The notes: generated by a model not told the origin, from the letters alone. A stretch of DNA of 17,226 bases from Psychrobacter sp. (GCA_029264635.1 JARIAA010000122.1:1-17226), one strand, 5' to 3'. Counted from the stretch's first letter, positions 7,084 to 15,504 are shown. Translations and numbers: made by a program.

Positions 7084-8814
7084 ATGGCGACCGATAATGG
7101 AATGAGCAACAACGCACCAAAAAGTAACGAATTCACCCGCCGTGATGAGAGTCGCAATATCGCTGCGCCAACTGGCAGTACGCTCAATTGCAAAAGCTGG
7201 CTGACCGAAGCGCCTTATCGCATGCTACAAAACAACCTACATCCCGATGTGGCCGAAAACCCTAAAAGCTTGGTCGTCTATGGCGGTATCGGACGCGCAG
7301 CACGTAACTGGGAAAGCTATGATCAAATACTTGCATCACTCAAAGAGTTAGAAGATGATGAAACCTTATTGGTGCAATCTGGTAAACCAGTTGGCGTCTT
7401 TCAGACCCATGAAAATGCCCCGCGCGTGCTCATTGCCAACTCTAACCTAGTCCCGCGCTGGGCCACGTGGGAGCATTTTAATGAGCTTGATCGTAAAGAC
7501 TTATTTATGTATGGGCAAATGACCGCTGGCAGCTGGATTTATATTGGTACTCAAGGCATTGTCCAAGGGACTTATGAAACCTTTGTCGAAGCGGGTCGCC
7601 AGCATTATGACGGCAGCTGGACAGGACGCTGGATACTGACCGCAGGTCTTGGTGGTATGGGCGGCGCGCAGCCACTAGCTGCCACCTTTGCTGGTGCAAC
7701 CTCTCTAAACATCGAATGCCAGCAGTCAAGTATTGATTTTCGTTTGCGTACGGGCTATGTCGATAAGCAAGCTCACGATCTTGACCATGCTTATGAGCTG
7801 ATTAAACAGCATACGGACGCAGGTGAAGCCGTCTCAATCGCGCTACTTGGAAATGCGGCGGATATCTTACCTGAGATGGTCAAGCGCGCCAGTGCAGGCG
7901 AGATAAAACCTGACTTAGTCACTGATCAAACCTCCGCCCATGACTTAATTAATGGTTACTTGCCAAGCGGCTGGACGGTTGATCAGTGGAGAGCGGCGCA
8001 AGAAAATCCAGATCAACAGGCTGCATTAATTAAAGCTGCCGCGGCGTCCTGCGCGGTACATGTGCAAGCTATGCTGGATTTACAAGATATGGGTATCCCT
8101 ACAACCGATTATGGTAATAATATTCGTCAAGTTGCCTTTGACGAAGGGGTAAAAAATGCCTTTAATTTCCCAGGTTTTGTCCCTGCTTATATTCGTCCGT
8201 TGTTTTGCCAAGGTAAAGGCCCATTTCGCTGGGTCGCCTTATCAGGTGATCCAGAAGACATCTACAAAACCGATCAAAAGATTAAAGAGCTGTTCCCTGA
8301 AAACCAGCATATTCATCGCTGGCTTGACATGGCAAAAGAGCGCATTCAGTTTCAAGGCTTGCCAGCGCGTATCTGCTGGCTCGGTCTTGGTGAGCGTGAT
8401 AAAGCGGGCCTCGCATTTAACGAGATGGTCAAAAACGGTGAGTTAAAAGGTCCTATTGTTATCGGACGCGACCATTTGGATACGGGCTCTGTTGCCAGCC
8501 CAAACCGCGAAACCGAAAGTATGAAAGATGGCTCAGATGCGGTATCTGACTGGGCGCTCTTAAACGGCATGCTCAATGTCGCAGGCGGCGCCACTTGGGT
8601 GTCATTGCATCATGGCGGCGGCGTCGGTATAGGTTACTCGCAGCACTCTGGTATGGTCATCGTCGCTGATGGCACAGATAGCGCCGCTAAGCGTTTAGCG
8701 CGAGTACTGGTCAATGATTGCGGCTCAGGGGTCATGCGCCATGCAGATGCAGGCTATGAGCTGGCGATTAGAACAGCCAAAGACTATGGCCTAAACTTAC
8801 CAATGATTAAATAG
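7084..8814 (+). CDS. hutU: Urocanate hydratase (urocanase) HutU
   Basis: HutU is cytoplasmic and converts urocanate to 4-imidazolone-5-propionate using tightly bound NAD+ (EC 4.2.1.49). The 576-residue frame carries the family landmarks: VYGGIGRAARNWESYD near the start, the NAD-binding GGMGGAQPLAATFAGA (about 189-204), FCQGKGPFRWVALSGDP (about 373), ARICWLGLGERD with the active-site region Cys near 430, and the C-terminal LHHGGGVGIGYSQHSGMV. The start is ATG 7084, preceded by AAGGATAAGAAC. A longer frame from 6988 exists but would begin inside the operator and has no ribosome site, so I reject it. Even so, the N-terminus is about 20 residues longer than usual. It is the first hut structural gene, 67 bases before the next gene. 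Confidence 0.96.
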   Translation: MATDNGMSNNAPKSNEFTRRDESRNIAAPTGSTLNCKSWLTEAPYRMLQNNLHPDVAENPKSLVVYGGIGRAARNWESYDQILASLKELEDDETLLVQSGKPVGVFQTHENAPRVLIANSNLVPRWATWEHFNELDRKDLFMYGQMTAGSWIYIGTQGIVQGTYETFVEAGRQHYDGSWTGRWILTAGLGGMGGAQPLAATFAGATSLNIECQQSSIDFRLRTGYVDKQAHDLDHAYELIKQHTDAGEAVSIALLGNAADILPEMVKRASAGEIKPDLVTDQTSAHDLINGYLPSGWTVDQWRAAQENPDQQAALIKAAAASCAVHVQAMLDLQDMGIPTTDYGNNIRQVAFDEGVKNAFNFPGFVPAYIRPLFCQGKGPFRWVALSGDPEDIYKTDQKIKELFPENQHIHRWLDMAKERIQFQGLPARICWLGLGERDKAGLAFNEMVKNGELKGPIVIGRDHLDTGSVASPNRETESMKDGSDAVSDWALLNGMLNVAGGATWVSLHHGGGVGIGYSQHSGMVIVADGTDSAAKRLARVLVNDCGSGVMRHADAGYELAIRTAKDYGLNLPMIK

Positions 8815-8881
8815 CTTGCCCCTGTCTCTATATGCTTACCTGATATAAGGACATACTCAACATTTTATCAAGGAGGATAAT

Positions 8882-10273
8882 ATGTCTGAACAAGATCTTA
8901 TGCCACCAGTTAGTCCAGTACCTGACAAGCTACCAGGTACTGGACTACCTAGCATGACGCCACCTGAAAAATTATTGTCTAAACCTGTCGCGCTGATACA
9001 ACTAATCGTCTTTAGTGCTATTGGCTTGGTGATGTTTTTTGTGCCCTTTACCATCGGTGAAAAAAGTACGATTTTGTTTGATCATGGGGCAACGTATCTG
9101 GTCACTCAGCAGCATACCTTATCCGTTACCCTACTATTTTTGCTAATGTTCTTTGGCGTCAGTAAACCATTGATAGATGGTTCATGGCGCAAAAATCTTA
9201 CCCATAAAATCTTGACCCTATTTAAGATTATCGGACTGGTTTTGGCAGTGATGTATATCACTGGTACCGCGCCTGCTTTTATGATGGAAAAGGACATGCT
9301 GCCATTTTTGTTTGAAAAACTGGCCTTACCCGTCGGTATGATTGTGCCAATTGGGGCATTAATCTTGGCTTTTTTGGTAGGTTTTGGGTTACTTGAGATG
9401 GTTGGTGTGGTGATGCAGCCGATTATGAAACCCATTTGGAGAACACCGGGTGCATCAGCAATTGATGCGGTCGCCTCCTTTGTCGGCAGTTATTCTATTG
9501 GTCTACTTATCACAAATCGTGTTTACCTGCAAAAACAGTATTCTGCGCGTGAAGCTATTATCATTGCCACTGGGTTCTCCACTGTATCGGCAGCGTTTAT
9601 GGTCATTGTCGCTAAAACCCTTGGCCTGATGGAATTTTGGAACATGTTTTTTTGGTCGACGCTGGTAATTACCTTTATCGTCACTGCAATCACCGCCCGT
9701 ATTCCACCTATCAGTCAATTTGACAATGATGTTGAACGTCCAGTGCTCGATTATCAACGCGGCAAACGACTAACGGCCGCATTTGATTTGGGTTTATCGA
9801 CTTCGCGCCGCGCAACTGATCTAAAACAAATCTTATGGTCCAACTTTCGAGATGGTCTGACGATGGCAGCGGCCATTGTACCCTCTATCATTGCAGTAGG
9901 TCTGACTGGCTTATTGTTGGCTAAATACACCCCAGTGTTCGATGCGCTAGGCTTGCTGCTTTATCCGTTTACGTGGCTTGGCGGTTTACCAGAGCCACTT
10001 GCAGCCGCTAAAGGGATGTCAGCAGGACTCGCTGAGATGTTCTTGCCCGCGCTACTCCTAAGTGAGGCTGATATGTTGACACGCTATGTGGCAGGAGTCA
10101 TCTCTATTAGCAGTGTACTGTTCTTTTCTGCCATGATTCCTTGTGTACTTGCGACCGAAATTCCAGTCTCTGTTGGCAAAATGGTCATCATTTGGTTTGA
10201 GCGCGTAGTACTTAGCATCTTATTGGCCGCCGCCTTTGGGCAGTTGGCTATGCATTTAGGTTTGATTGCTTAA
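8882..10273 (+). CDS. YjiH-family GATE-domain membrane protein, candidate histidine/urocanate transporter
   Basis: This is a 463-residue polytopic inner-membrane protein. The N-terminus is cytoplasmic and proline-rich (about 30 residues), followed by some ten hydrophobic segments. The conserved YjiH/nucleoside-recognition (GATE) block is very clear at about 150-275: LPVGMIVPIGALILAFLVGF, AIDAVASFVGSYSIGLLITN, ATGFSTVSAAFMVIVAKTLG. The C-terminal half (about 325-460) carries more helices and LPALLLSEADMLTRYVAG. The start is certain: AAGGAGG lies five bases before ATG. Known YjiH proteins have no firm function. Its place between hutU and hutH, with no HutT-type permease in the locus, points to transport of histidine, urocanate or a product such as formamide; this is inference. 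A perfect 14-bp inverted repeat lies in its first codons, and a 14-bp tandem repeat spans its stop codon. Confidence 0.85.
   Translation: MSEQDLMPPVSPVPDKLPGTGLPSMTPPEKLLSKPVALIQLIVFSAIGLVMFFVPFTIGEKSTILFDHGATYLVTQQHTLSVTLLFLLMFFGVSKPLIDGSWRKNLTHKILTLFKIIGLVLAVMYITGTAPAFMMEKDMLPFLFEKLALPVGMIVPIGALILAFLVGFGLLEMVGVVMQPIMKPIWRTPGASAIDAVASFVGSYSIGLLITNRVYLQKQYSAREAIIIATGFSTVSAAFMVIVAKTLGLMEFWNMFFWSTLVITFIVTAITARIPPISQFDNDVERPVLDYQRGKRLTAAFDLGLSTSRRATDLKQILWSNFRDGLTMAAAIVPSIIAVGLTGLLLAKYTPVFDALGLLLYPFTWLGGLPEPLAAAKGMSAGLAEMFLPALLLSEADMLTRYVAGVISISSVLFFSAMIPCVLATEIPVSVGKMVIIWFERVVLSILLAAAFGQLAMHLGLIA
8911..8947. repeat. Perfect 14-bp inverted repeat within the 5' coding region of the YjiH-like gene
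   Basis: TAGTCCAGTACCTG (8911-8924) and CAGGTACTGGACTA (8934-8947) are exact inverted copies with a 9-base spacer. In RNA they would form a stable hairpin starting 30 bases after the A of the start codon, coding for the proline/glycine-rich N-terminus. There is no T-run, so it is not a normal terminator. It could modulate early elongation or mRNA stability, or be a protein-binding palindrome. Confidence 0.85.
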
Positions 10274-10288
10274 ATTTGATTGCTTGAA
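10261..10288. repeat. 14-bp tandem duplication over the stop codon of the YjiH-like gene
   Basis: TTTGATTGCTTAAA (10261-10274) is followed directly by TTTGATTGCTTGAA (10275-10288), 13 of 14 identical. The first copy holds the last codons and the TAA stop; the second is untranslated. It looks like a small slippage duplication. Confidence 0.7.
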
Positions 10289-10436
10289 AAAGCTGAATTG
10301 ATTGAGTTAAGTATTTTCAAAAAAGCCAAATCGGTTGAGCGAATTTAGACAAGATGACTTTTGATGATTCATAGATCACAACGGATAGACAATAAATAAT
10401 GCTATTCATATAGCTTAAAAAATTAGGATCATTTGC

Positions 10437-11999
10437 ATGACTGATATCAAAACACAGATACTACACCCACGCCAATTGAGCTTTGAGAGGTTGCGCGATA
10501 TTTATGAGCGACCTGTGATATTGACACTGCCTGATAGTGCCTACGCGGCAATTGACGCCTCATGTGAGGATGTACGCACTATTATTGCGCGCGATAAGAG
10601 CGCTTATGGTATCAATACCGGTTTTGGTCTGTTAGCAAAAACGCGTATCAATGATGATCAGCTGGAGCTACTACAGCGTAATTTGATTATCTCGCATTCG
10701 GTCGGGACGGGCGAGCCATTGCCAGATAATGTGGTCAGACTAATTATGGTGATGAAAGTCGCAAGCCTTGCGCAAGGCGTCTCTGGTGTACGCCGTACGG
10801 TGGTCGATAGCTTACTTGGCTTGATTAATAATCAAATCACGCCAAACATTCCAGCTAAAGGTTCTGTTGGCGCCTCTGGTGACCTCGCCCCTTTATCGCA
10901 TATGACGCTTGCCATGATGGGCGAAGGCGATGTCTTTGTTGCGGGCAAAAAAGTACCCGCCGCTGATGCGTTAGCGCAGCATGGCCTTGAACCTATTACC
11001 TTAGCGGCCAAAGAAGGACTTGCCCTTATCAACGGTACGCAGGTCTCAACGGCGCTGGCATTACGGGGTTATTTCTTAGCGCGGGACTTACTTGAGACCG
11101 CAACCATCGTCGGCTCTATGTCTATCGATGCGGCTAAAGGCTCGGATGCGCCATTTGACGCGCGTATTCACGAAGTGCGTGGTCACCATGGCCAAATTGA
11201 AATCGCTAAAGCCCATCGCCAGCTAATTAAAGGGAGTGCCATTCGTGCCTCCCACGATGGCGAGCAAGACGATAGAGTACAAGATCCTTATTGCTTGCGT
11301 TGTCAGCCACAAGTGATGGGCGCATGCCTCGATATCATTAATCAAGCAGGCAAGACTTTATTAATTGAATCTAATGCGGTGACTGATAACCCGCTTATTT
11401 TCAATGACGATGATAGCCCGGTTGCTATCTCAGGTGGTAATTTTCATGCCGAGCCAGTTGCCTTTGCTGCAGACATTCTAGCCTTGGCGATTGCTGAGAT
11501 TGGTTCGATGTCTGAGCGCCGCGTGGCCTTATTGATTGACGCAACCTTGTCAGGTGGTCTGCCGCCATTCTTGGTTGATAATGCTGGGATCAATTCAGGC
11601 TTTATGATTGCCCACGTAACAGCAGCAGCTCTCGCCTTAGAAAATAAATCTATCGCCCATCCAGGCAGTGTTGACAGCATACCAACCTCTGCCAACCAAG
11701 AAGACCATGTGTCGATGGCAACCTACTGCGCTAGGCGTTTATATGAGATGGCGCAAAATACCGCGACTATTATCGGTATTGAGCTATTGGCTGCTGGGCA
11801 AGGTATCGATTTCCATCGCGGACTAGATACTTCAGAGGCATTGACAATCGCCCATCAAAAATTGCGCAAGCAAGTGACTTTTTATGATAAAGATCGCTAC
11901 TTGGCGCCTGATATTGAGGCGGCAAAACAAATTGTATTAAATGGTACGCTCACTGAGCATTGGCAGTCACTGCGTAACGATTGGTATGGCTCTAAATAA
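10437..11999 (+). CDS. hutH: Histidine ammonia-lyase HutH
   Basis: HutH catalyses the first step, L-histidine to trans-urocanate plus ammonia (EC 4.3.1.3), in the cytoplasm as a tetramer. The 520-residue protein carries the Ala146-Ser147-Gly148 triad within GSVGASGDLAPLSHM, which cyclises to the MIO electrophile. It also has the N-terminal YGINTGFG (catalytic Tyr, near 53), QDPYCLRCQPQVMG, ESNAVTDNPLIF, and SIPTSANQEDHVSM near the end, all normal for the family. The start is ATG with AGGA nine bases upstream. The 163-base gap after the YjiH-like gene shows no hairpin terminator, so readthrough from hutU is likely. hutG follows after 28 bases. Confidence 0.97.
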   Translation: MTDIKTQILHPRQLSFERLRDIYERPVILTLPDSAYAAIDASCEDVRTIIARDKSAYGINTGFGLLAKTRINDDQLELLQRNLIISHSVGTGEPLPDNVVRLIMVMKVASLAQGVSGVRRTVVDSLLGLINNQITPNIPAKGSVGASGDLAPLSHMTLAMMGEGDVFVAGKKVPAADALAQHGLEPITLAAKEGLALINGTQVSTALALRGYFLARDLLETATIVGSMSIDAAKGSDAPFDARIHEVRGHHGQIEIAKAHRQLIKGSAIRASHDGEQDDRVQDPYCLRCQPQVMGACLDIINQAGKTLLIESNAVTDNPLIFNDDDSPVAISGGNFHAEPVAFAADILALAIAEIGSMSERRVALLIDATLSGGLPPFLVDNAGINSGFMIAHVTAAALALENKSIAHPGSVDSIPTSANQEDHVSMATYCARRLYEMAQNTATIIGIELLAAGQGIDFHRGLDTSEALTIAHQKLRKQVTFYDKDRYLAPDIEAAKQIVLNGTLTEHWQSLRNDWYGSK

Positions 12000-12027
12000 A
12001 AGCTTGATTGATGAGAGGAGGTCGATA

Positions 12028-13101
12028 ATGAGTATCTCAACGACTGTCACAACCGTTAACCGTACAGCAGCTGATATGTCTCAGTGGACAGGACGTATTG
12101 AGCCGTTTGAGTCTGTCCGCGCCAGCTACTGGTATCAAATAGTGCAGCCTTATGCGATTGATAGCACCAGCCAGCAAAACGGACAGCGTATCGGACTAGT
12201 TGGTTTTGCTTGTGATCAAGGCGTGCGCCGCAATCAAGGGCGCGTGGGCGCAAGGGCTGCCCCGCCACTGATTCGTCACGCTTTTGCAGCGCTGCCCGTT
12301 ATCGCTGAGTTACAAGATAACTTTGGTGAGCAATTGCAAACACTATTAGGAGACGCCGGCGATATTGAATGCGACGACAACGATGATTTTGCCTCGCAAT
12401 TACTGGAGCAAGCCCAGCAGACGTATGCTGATGTTATCAGTAATATCATTCGACAAGGCAGTCTGGCTATTGGTCTTGGCGGTGGTCATGCGATGGCGTA
12501 TGGTAGTTTTTTAGGTTTATGGCAAGCATTAGAACAAACAAGACCCGACCACAGCGATAATGACACTGCTATGCCTACTATCGGTGTCATTAATTTTGAC
12601 GCGCATCTTGATATTCGTCAGTCTGATGTCGCAACGTCTGGCACACCATTCCGACAAATTGCCGAGCATCTTGATGAACATGGTCAACCTTTTCACTATT
12701 GCTGTATCGGCGTCAGTCGCTTTTCCAATACTGCCGCGCTCTTTGATCGTGCTGAGCTGTTAGGCGTGCATATCATCAGTGACGAAGATTGCACCATTAA
12801 GAAATGGAAAAAGATTGCAGCTCAAATAGAGACCTTTATTGATGAAGTGGATGAAGTCTACTTAACCATTGATATGGACTGCTTGCCATCAAGCGTCGTT
12901 CCTGGTGTCAGTGCGCCAGCGGCCTATGGTATCGAGCTGAGTTTCGTTGAGCGCGCGCTCAAACTTATCATGGCGTCAAACAAAGTAAAAATAGCTGATA
13001 TTGCTGAGATTAACCCGACCTTTGATATTGATGGACGCAGCTGTAAAGTTGCGGCAAGACTATTAGCGACTATTATTGAGCAGTATTTACTATTAACCTA
13101 G
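12028..13101 (+). CDS. hutG: Formimidoylglutamase HutG (arginase/ureohydrolase family)
   Basis: HutG splits N-formimidoyl-L-glutamate to glutamate and formamide (EC 3.5.3.8) with a binuclear manganese centre. The ureohydrolase metal ligands are present: GGGH (His154), FDAHLD (Asp191, His193, Asp195) and DMD (Asp282, Asp284), the last followed by PGVSAPAAYG. The N-terminal CDQGVRRNQGRVGAR block is typical of HutG rather than agmatinase. I start at ATG 12028 because GAGGAGGT precedes it; a longer frame from 11941 would overlap the end of hutH and has no ribosome site. The product is 357 residues, somewhat longer than the usual 310-320, with extra acidic sequence near 105-125. The spacing to hutH shows they are co-transcribed. 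Its presence and the absence of hutF define the direct formamide-releasing route. Confidence 0.94.
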   Translation: MSISTTVTTVNRTAADMSQWTGRIEPFESVRASYWYQIVQPYAIDSTSQQNGQRIGLVGFACDQGVRRNQGRVGARAAPPLIRHAFAALPVIAELQDNFGEQLQTLLGDAGDIECDDNDDFASQLLEQAQQTYADVISNIIRQGSLAIGLGGGHAMAYGSFLGLWQALEQTRPDHSDNDTAMPTIGVINFDAHLDIRQSDVATSGTPFRQIAEHLDEHGQPFHYCCIGVSRFSNTAALFDRAELLGVHIISDEDCTIKKWKKIAAQIETFIDEVDEVYLTIDMDCLPSSVVPGVSAPAAYGIELSFVERALKLIMASNKVKIADIAEINPTFDIDGRSCKVAARLLATIIEQYLLLT

Positions 13102-13135
13102 ACGAAACACAGTCAGTTCATTATAAAAAGTGACA

Positions 13136-13214
13136 GTGTTACTAGAGTACATTTTTCGCAGCCTTTGTCAGCTAGCTACAGCAAGTAAGCAAGCAAAATT
13201 TACTCTAGTAGCAC
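13136..13214. repeat. Imperfect inverted-repeat element between hutG and hutI
   Basis: GTGTTACTAGAGTACATTTT (13136-13155) and AAAATTTACTCTAGTAGCAC (13195-13214) are inverted copies over 20 bases with two mismatches, including a perfect 10-bp core. They enclose 39 bases. A second hairpin, ACAATAG (13218-13224) with CTATTGT (13233-13239), follows at once. The structure resembles a miniature inverted-repeat element or a large intercistronic RNA hairpin. No target-site duplication could be fixed. Confidence 0.6.
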
Positions 13215-13304
13215 ATGACAATAGTTATAACGCTATTGTTTAAAATGACTGTAGTTTCTTACTCAAAACTGTTAGCTCTAAACTAAAATAAGCAGGAGCA
13301 CATT

Positions 13305-14609
13305 ATGAACGACTCTAGCGAACAGACACTTGACGATGCCAATATGACATCGTTTGACCACATCATTATCAACGCCAATCTCGCCACCTTTTCAAAACAA
13401 TACGGGTTTAATAGTTATAATGACAGCCAAGAAAAAAGTACCCCTTACGGTCAGTTAGAAAACGCGGGTATCTGTATCAAAGACGGCAAAATTATATGGA
13501 TTGGCACGCATGAGCAAATAAAACCGCATCTCTCTCGCTATCAAAATGATCAAATGACAGATGCAGGTGGCAACTGGATAACACCAGGGCTCATCGATTG
13601 TCATACTCATCTCGTTTATGGCGGTAACCGTAGCAATGAGTTTGAAGCACGATTGCAAGGTGCCAGTTACCAAGATATCGCGGCACAAGGTGGCGGTATT
13701 GTCTCAACCGTTAGCGCCACCCGCGCTGCCAATCAGGAGGCATTGTTTACGCAAAGTGAAAAACGTCTACTTGCGCTCATCAAAGAAGGCGTGACCAGTA
13801 TTGAAATCAAATCTGGTTATGGACTGGATTTAGACACTGAACGTAAAATGCTAAAAGTCGCCCGCGCGCTCGGTGACAAACACAACATTCATGTCAGCAC
13901 GACTTATTTAGCGGCGCACGCGTTACCGCCAGAATACAAAGACTGTCCTGATGACTATATCGAGCAAGTTTGTCAGTGGTTGCCCATTTTGCATTCAGAG
14001 GGCTTGGTTGATGCGGTCGATGGCTTCTGTGAAAACATCGCTTTTACTCCTGAGCAGATTAAGCGCGTATTTGACGTTGCACGCTCGCTAGACTTGCCAG
14101 TAAAACTACACTCTGAACAGCTCTCAAATATAGGCGCAAGTGCCTTGGTGGCAAAATATCAGGGACTATCAAGCGACCATCTTGAGCACTTGACAGAAGA
14201 CGATATCAAAAAAATGGCAGCGAGCAACACAGTTGCCGTGTTATTACCAGGCGCGTTTTATACCCTACGTGATACTAAATTGCCACCGATTGAAGCGTTG
14301 CGTAAACATCAGGTTCCGATTGCCATTTCAACCGATTGTAACCCCGGTACCTCGCCATTGACGTCGCTGTTATTAGCGATGAATATGGGCTGTACATTAT
14401 TTTATCTTACCCCTGAAGAGGTCTTGTCAGGGGCAACGGTTCATGCGGCACAAGCGCTAGGGCTAGCTAAAAAAGGCAGAATAGAAGTAGGCTGCGATGC
14501 TGATTTGGCGCTATGGGATATCGCCCGCCCTGCTGACCTTGCTTATCAAATGGGGCTAAATACCATTCAAGGTATTATGATTGAAGGTCAATGGCGTGAG
14601 ACCGTATAG
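13305..14609 (+). CDS. hutI: Imidazolonepropionase HutI
   Basis: HutI hydrolyses 4-imidazolone-5-propionate to N-formimidoylglutamate (EC 3.5.2.7) and is a metal-dependent amidohydrolase. The HxH pair is in DCHTHLVYGG (His100, His102). Other landmarks are GNRSNEFEARLQGASY, SIEIKSGYGLDLDTE, the metal/substrate region KLHSEQLSN, DHLEHL, and STDCNPGTSP holding the catalytic Asp. The length, 434 residues, exceeds the usual 400-410 because of about 30 extra residues near the N-terminus. The start is ATG with AGGAG seven bases upstream; an internal ATG at 13344 lacks a ribosome site. It is 203 bases after hutG, so it may have its own promoter or rely on readthrough past the hairpin element. A bidirectional terminator follows 30 bases after the stop. 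Confidence 0.95.
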   Translation: MNDSSEQTLDDANMTSFDHIIINANLATFSKQYGFNSYNDSQEKSTPYGQLENAGICIKDGKIIWIGTHEQIKPHLSRYQNDQMTDAGGNWITPGLIDCHTHLVYGGNRSNEFEARLQGASYQDIAAQGGGIVSTVSATRAANQEALFTQSEKRLLALIKEGVTSIEIKSGYGLDLDTERKMLKVARALGDKHNIHVSTTYLAAHALPPEYKDCPDDYIEQVCQWLPILHSEGLVDAVDGFCENIAFTPEQIKRVFDVARSLDLPVKLHSEQLSNIGASALVAKYQGLSSDHLEHLTEDDIKKMAASNTVAVLLPGAFYTLRDTKLPPIEALRKHQVPIAISTDCNPGTSPLTSLLLAMNMGCTLFYLTPEEVLSGATVHAAQALGLAKKGRIEVGCDADLALWDIARPADLAYQMGLNTIQGIMIEGQWRETV

Positions 14610-14639
14610 CAGATTTATAAAAGGATTTAAGATAATAAA

Positions 14640-14670
14640 AAAGCCCCAATCATTTAATGCTTGGGGCTTT
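14640..14670. terminator. Bidirectional terminator between hutI and the PepSY gene
   Basis: AAAGCCCCAA (14640-14649) pairs with TTGGGGCTTT (14661-14670) around an 11-base loop, with A-rich and T-rich flanks for use from either side. It ends the hut transcript and can serve the convergent PepSY gene. Confidence 0.85.
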
Positions 14671-14740
14671 ATTACTTATGATAATCAGCAGTGTATTAAA
14701 AAAACTGACGTAGTATTGCTTTTTTTATTATGCAATTATG

Positions 14741-15319
14741 CTATTTTTTAAATTTATTAGCGAATACTGCACCCGTATCGGCATCGATGTTTAGCTCAAT
14801 AATTTGATTATCTTTGAGTACTTTAACTTCGTAATAAGTAGCGTGATCAGCGTAGTCACGATCATTTTCAAATTCAATCCCTAAAACACGACCACTGGTT
14901 TGTTTCTCTGCCGTCTTGATCGCATCCATTATTTTGATTTTAGCTTGCTGCTGAACGTTGTATTTATTTACATTACTACTATCTACGCTATCTGTATCTA
15001 GATCAACTACTTGACCCGTGATAGCGTCCACCTTAATCTCATATTCAGTGTTGCCATCACTAAACTCCAGCTCATAAACCCCGCCTCCACTTTGGGAGTC
15101 ACTGTCATCATCGTCAAACTCTGCTTCCGTTAAAATACCAGAAGCTTGTTTACTAGCAATATCAATGGCTTGCTTTAAGCTAATTTTGGCAGCTTGAGCG
15201 ACGCGTATTTCATCAGCGGTATCTGCATTAGCCATGGTAGTCATAATACCTGCGCTCAAGGCGATAACAACGCCCGCCCCTAATGTCGTTAGTTGAAAGC
15301 TTTTAAAAAACTTACTCAT
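14741..15319 (-). CDS. Exported protein with two PepSY domains
   Basis: This 192-residue protein has an N-terminal signal peptide: basic SKFFK, hydrophobic LGAGVVIALSAGIMTTMA, and probable cleavage after Ala-Asn-Ala at 32. Two PepSY domains follow, about 47-107 and 127-188. Each has the helix-then-sheet pattern ending in I-x-V-D-A-x-T-G or I-D-A-D-T-G (KVDAITGQVVDLD; NIDADTGAVF). An acidic stretch, FDDDDSDSQSGGG, lies in the first domain. It is probably periplasmic. PepSY domains are thought to act as small inhibitory or binding modules, often alongside sensor kinases or proteases, but no partner gene is nearby here. The start is ATG with AAGGAG upstream. It is a single-gene unit, with unusual inverted repeats in its upstream region. 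The substrate or partner is unknown. Confidence 0.85.
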   Translation of the reverse strand: MSKFFKSFQLTTLGAGVVIALSAGIMTTMANADTADEIRVAQAAKISLKQAIDIASKQASGILTEAEFDDDDSDSQSGGGVYELEFSDGNTEYEIKVDAITGQVVDLDTDSVDSSNVNKYNVQQQAKIKIMDAIKTAEKQTSGRVLGIEFENDRDYADHATYYEVKVLKDNQIIELNIDADTGAVFANKFKK

Positions 15320-15385
15320 TACTTTTTCTCCTTTTAGTCGCTATTTAATTGCTCTTATGATACGGCTAAACAAGGTTAAATCTGA

Positions 15386-15456
15386 GGCAAAAAAGGTAGC
15401 GGAATGTAGTACAAATGTATGGCAAAATATTGTTTAATACCTACTTTTTTGCCATA
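15386..15456. repeat. Overlapping alternative inverted repeats upstream of the PepSY gene
   Basis: TATGGCAAAA (15418-15427) is a perfect inverted copy of TTTTGCCATA (15447-15456). GGCAAAAAAGGTAG (15386-15399) is a near-perfect inverted copy of CTACTTTTTTGCC (15441-15453), with one base inserted. Both left arms compete for the same right arm, so two exclusive hairpins are possible. They may also be repeated binding sites for a regulator in this divergent promoter region. Confidence 0.55.
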
Positions 15457-15498
15457 GTTATCATGCGCTTAGGTAATGCTATTGTAGAGAAAACGCGG

Positions 15499-15504
15499 TA
15501 TAAT
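15499..15504 (+). promoter_or_regulatory. Candidate -10 box for the sialyltransferase-like gene
   Basis: A perfect TATAAT lies 69 bases before the ATG at 15574. The sequence at the right distance for a -35 box (about 15476-15481) is poor, so either an activator or a weak promoter is implied. Confidence 0.4.

Noticed and set aside
11941..12027. Longer hutG start overlapping hutH
   Set aside because: It lies within the hutH coding sequence and lacks a ribosome site. ATG 12028 is preceded by GAGGAGGT.
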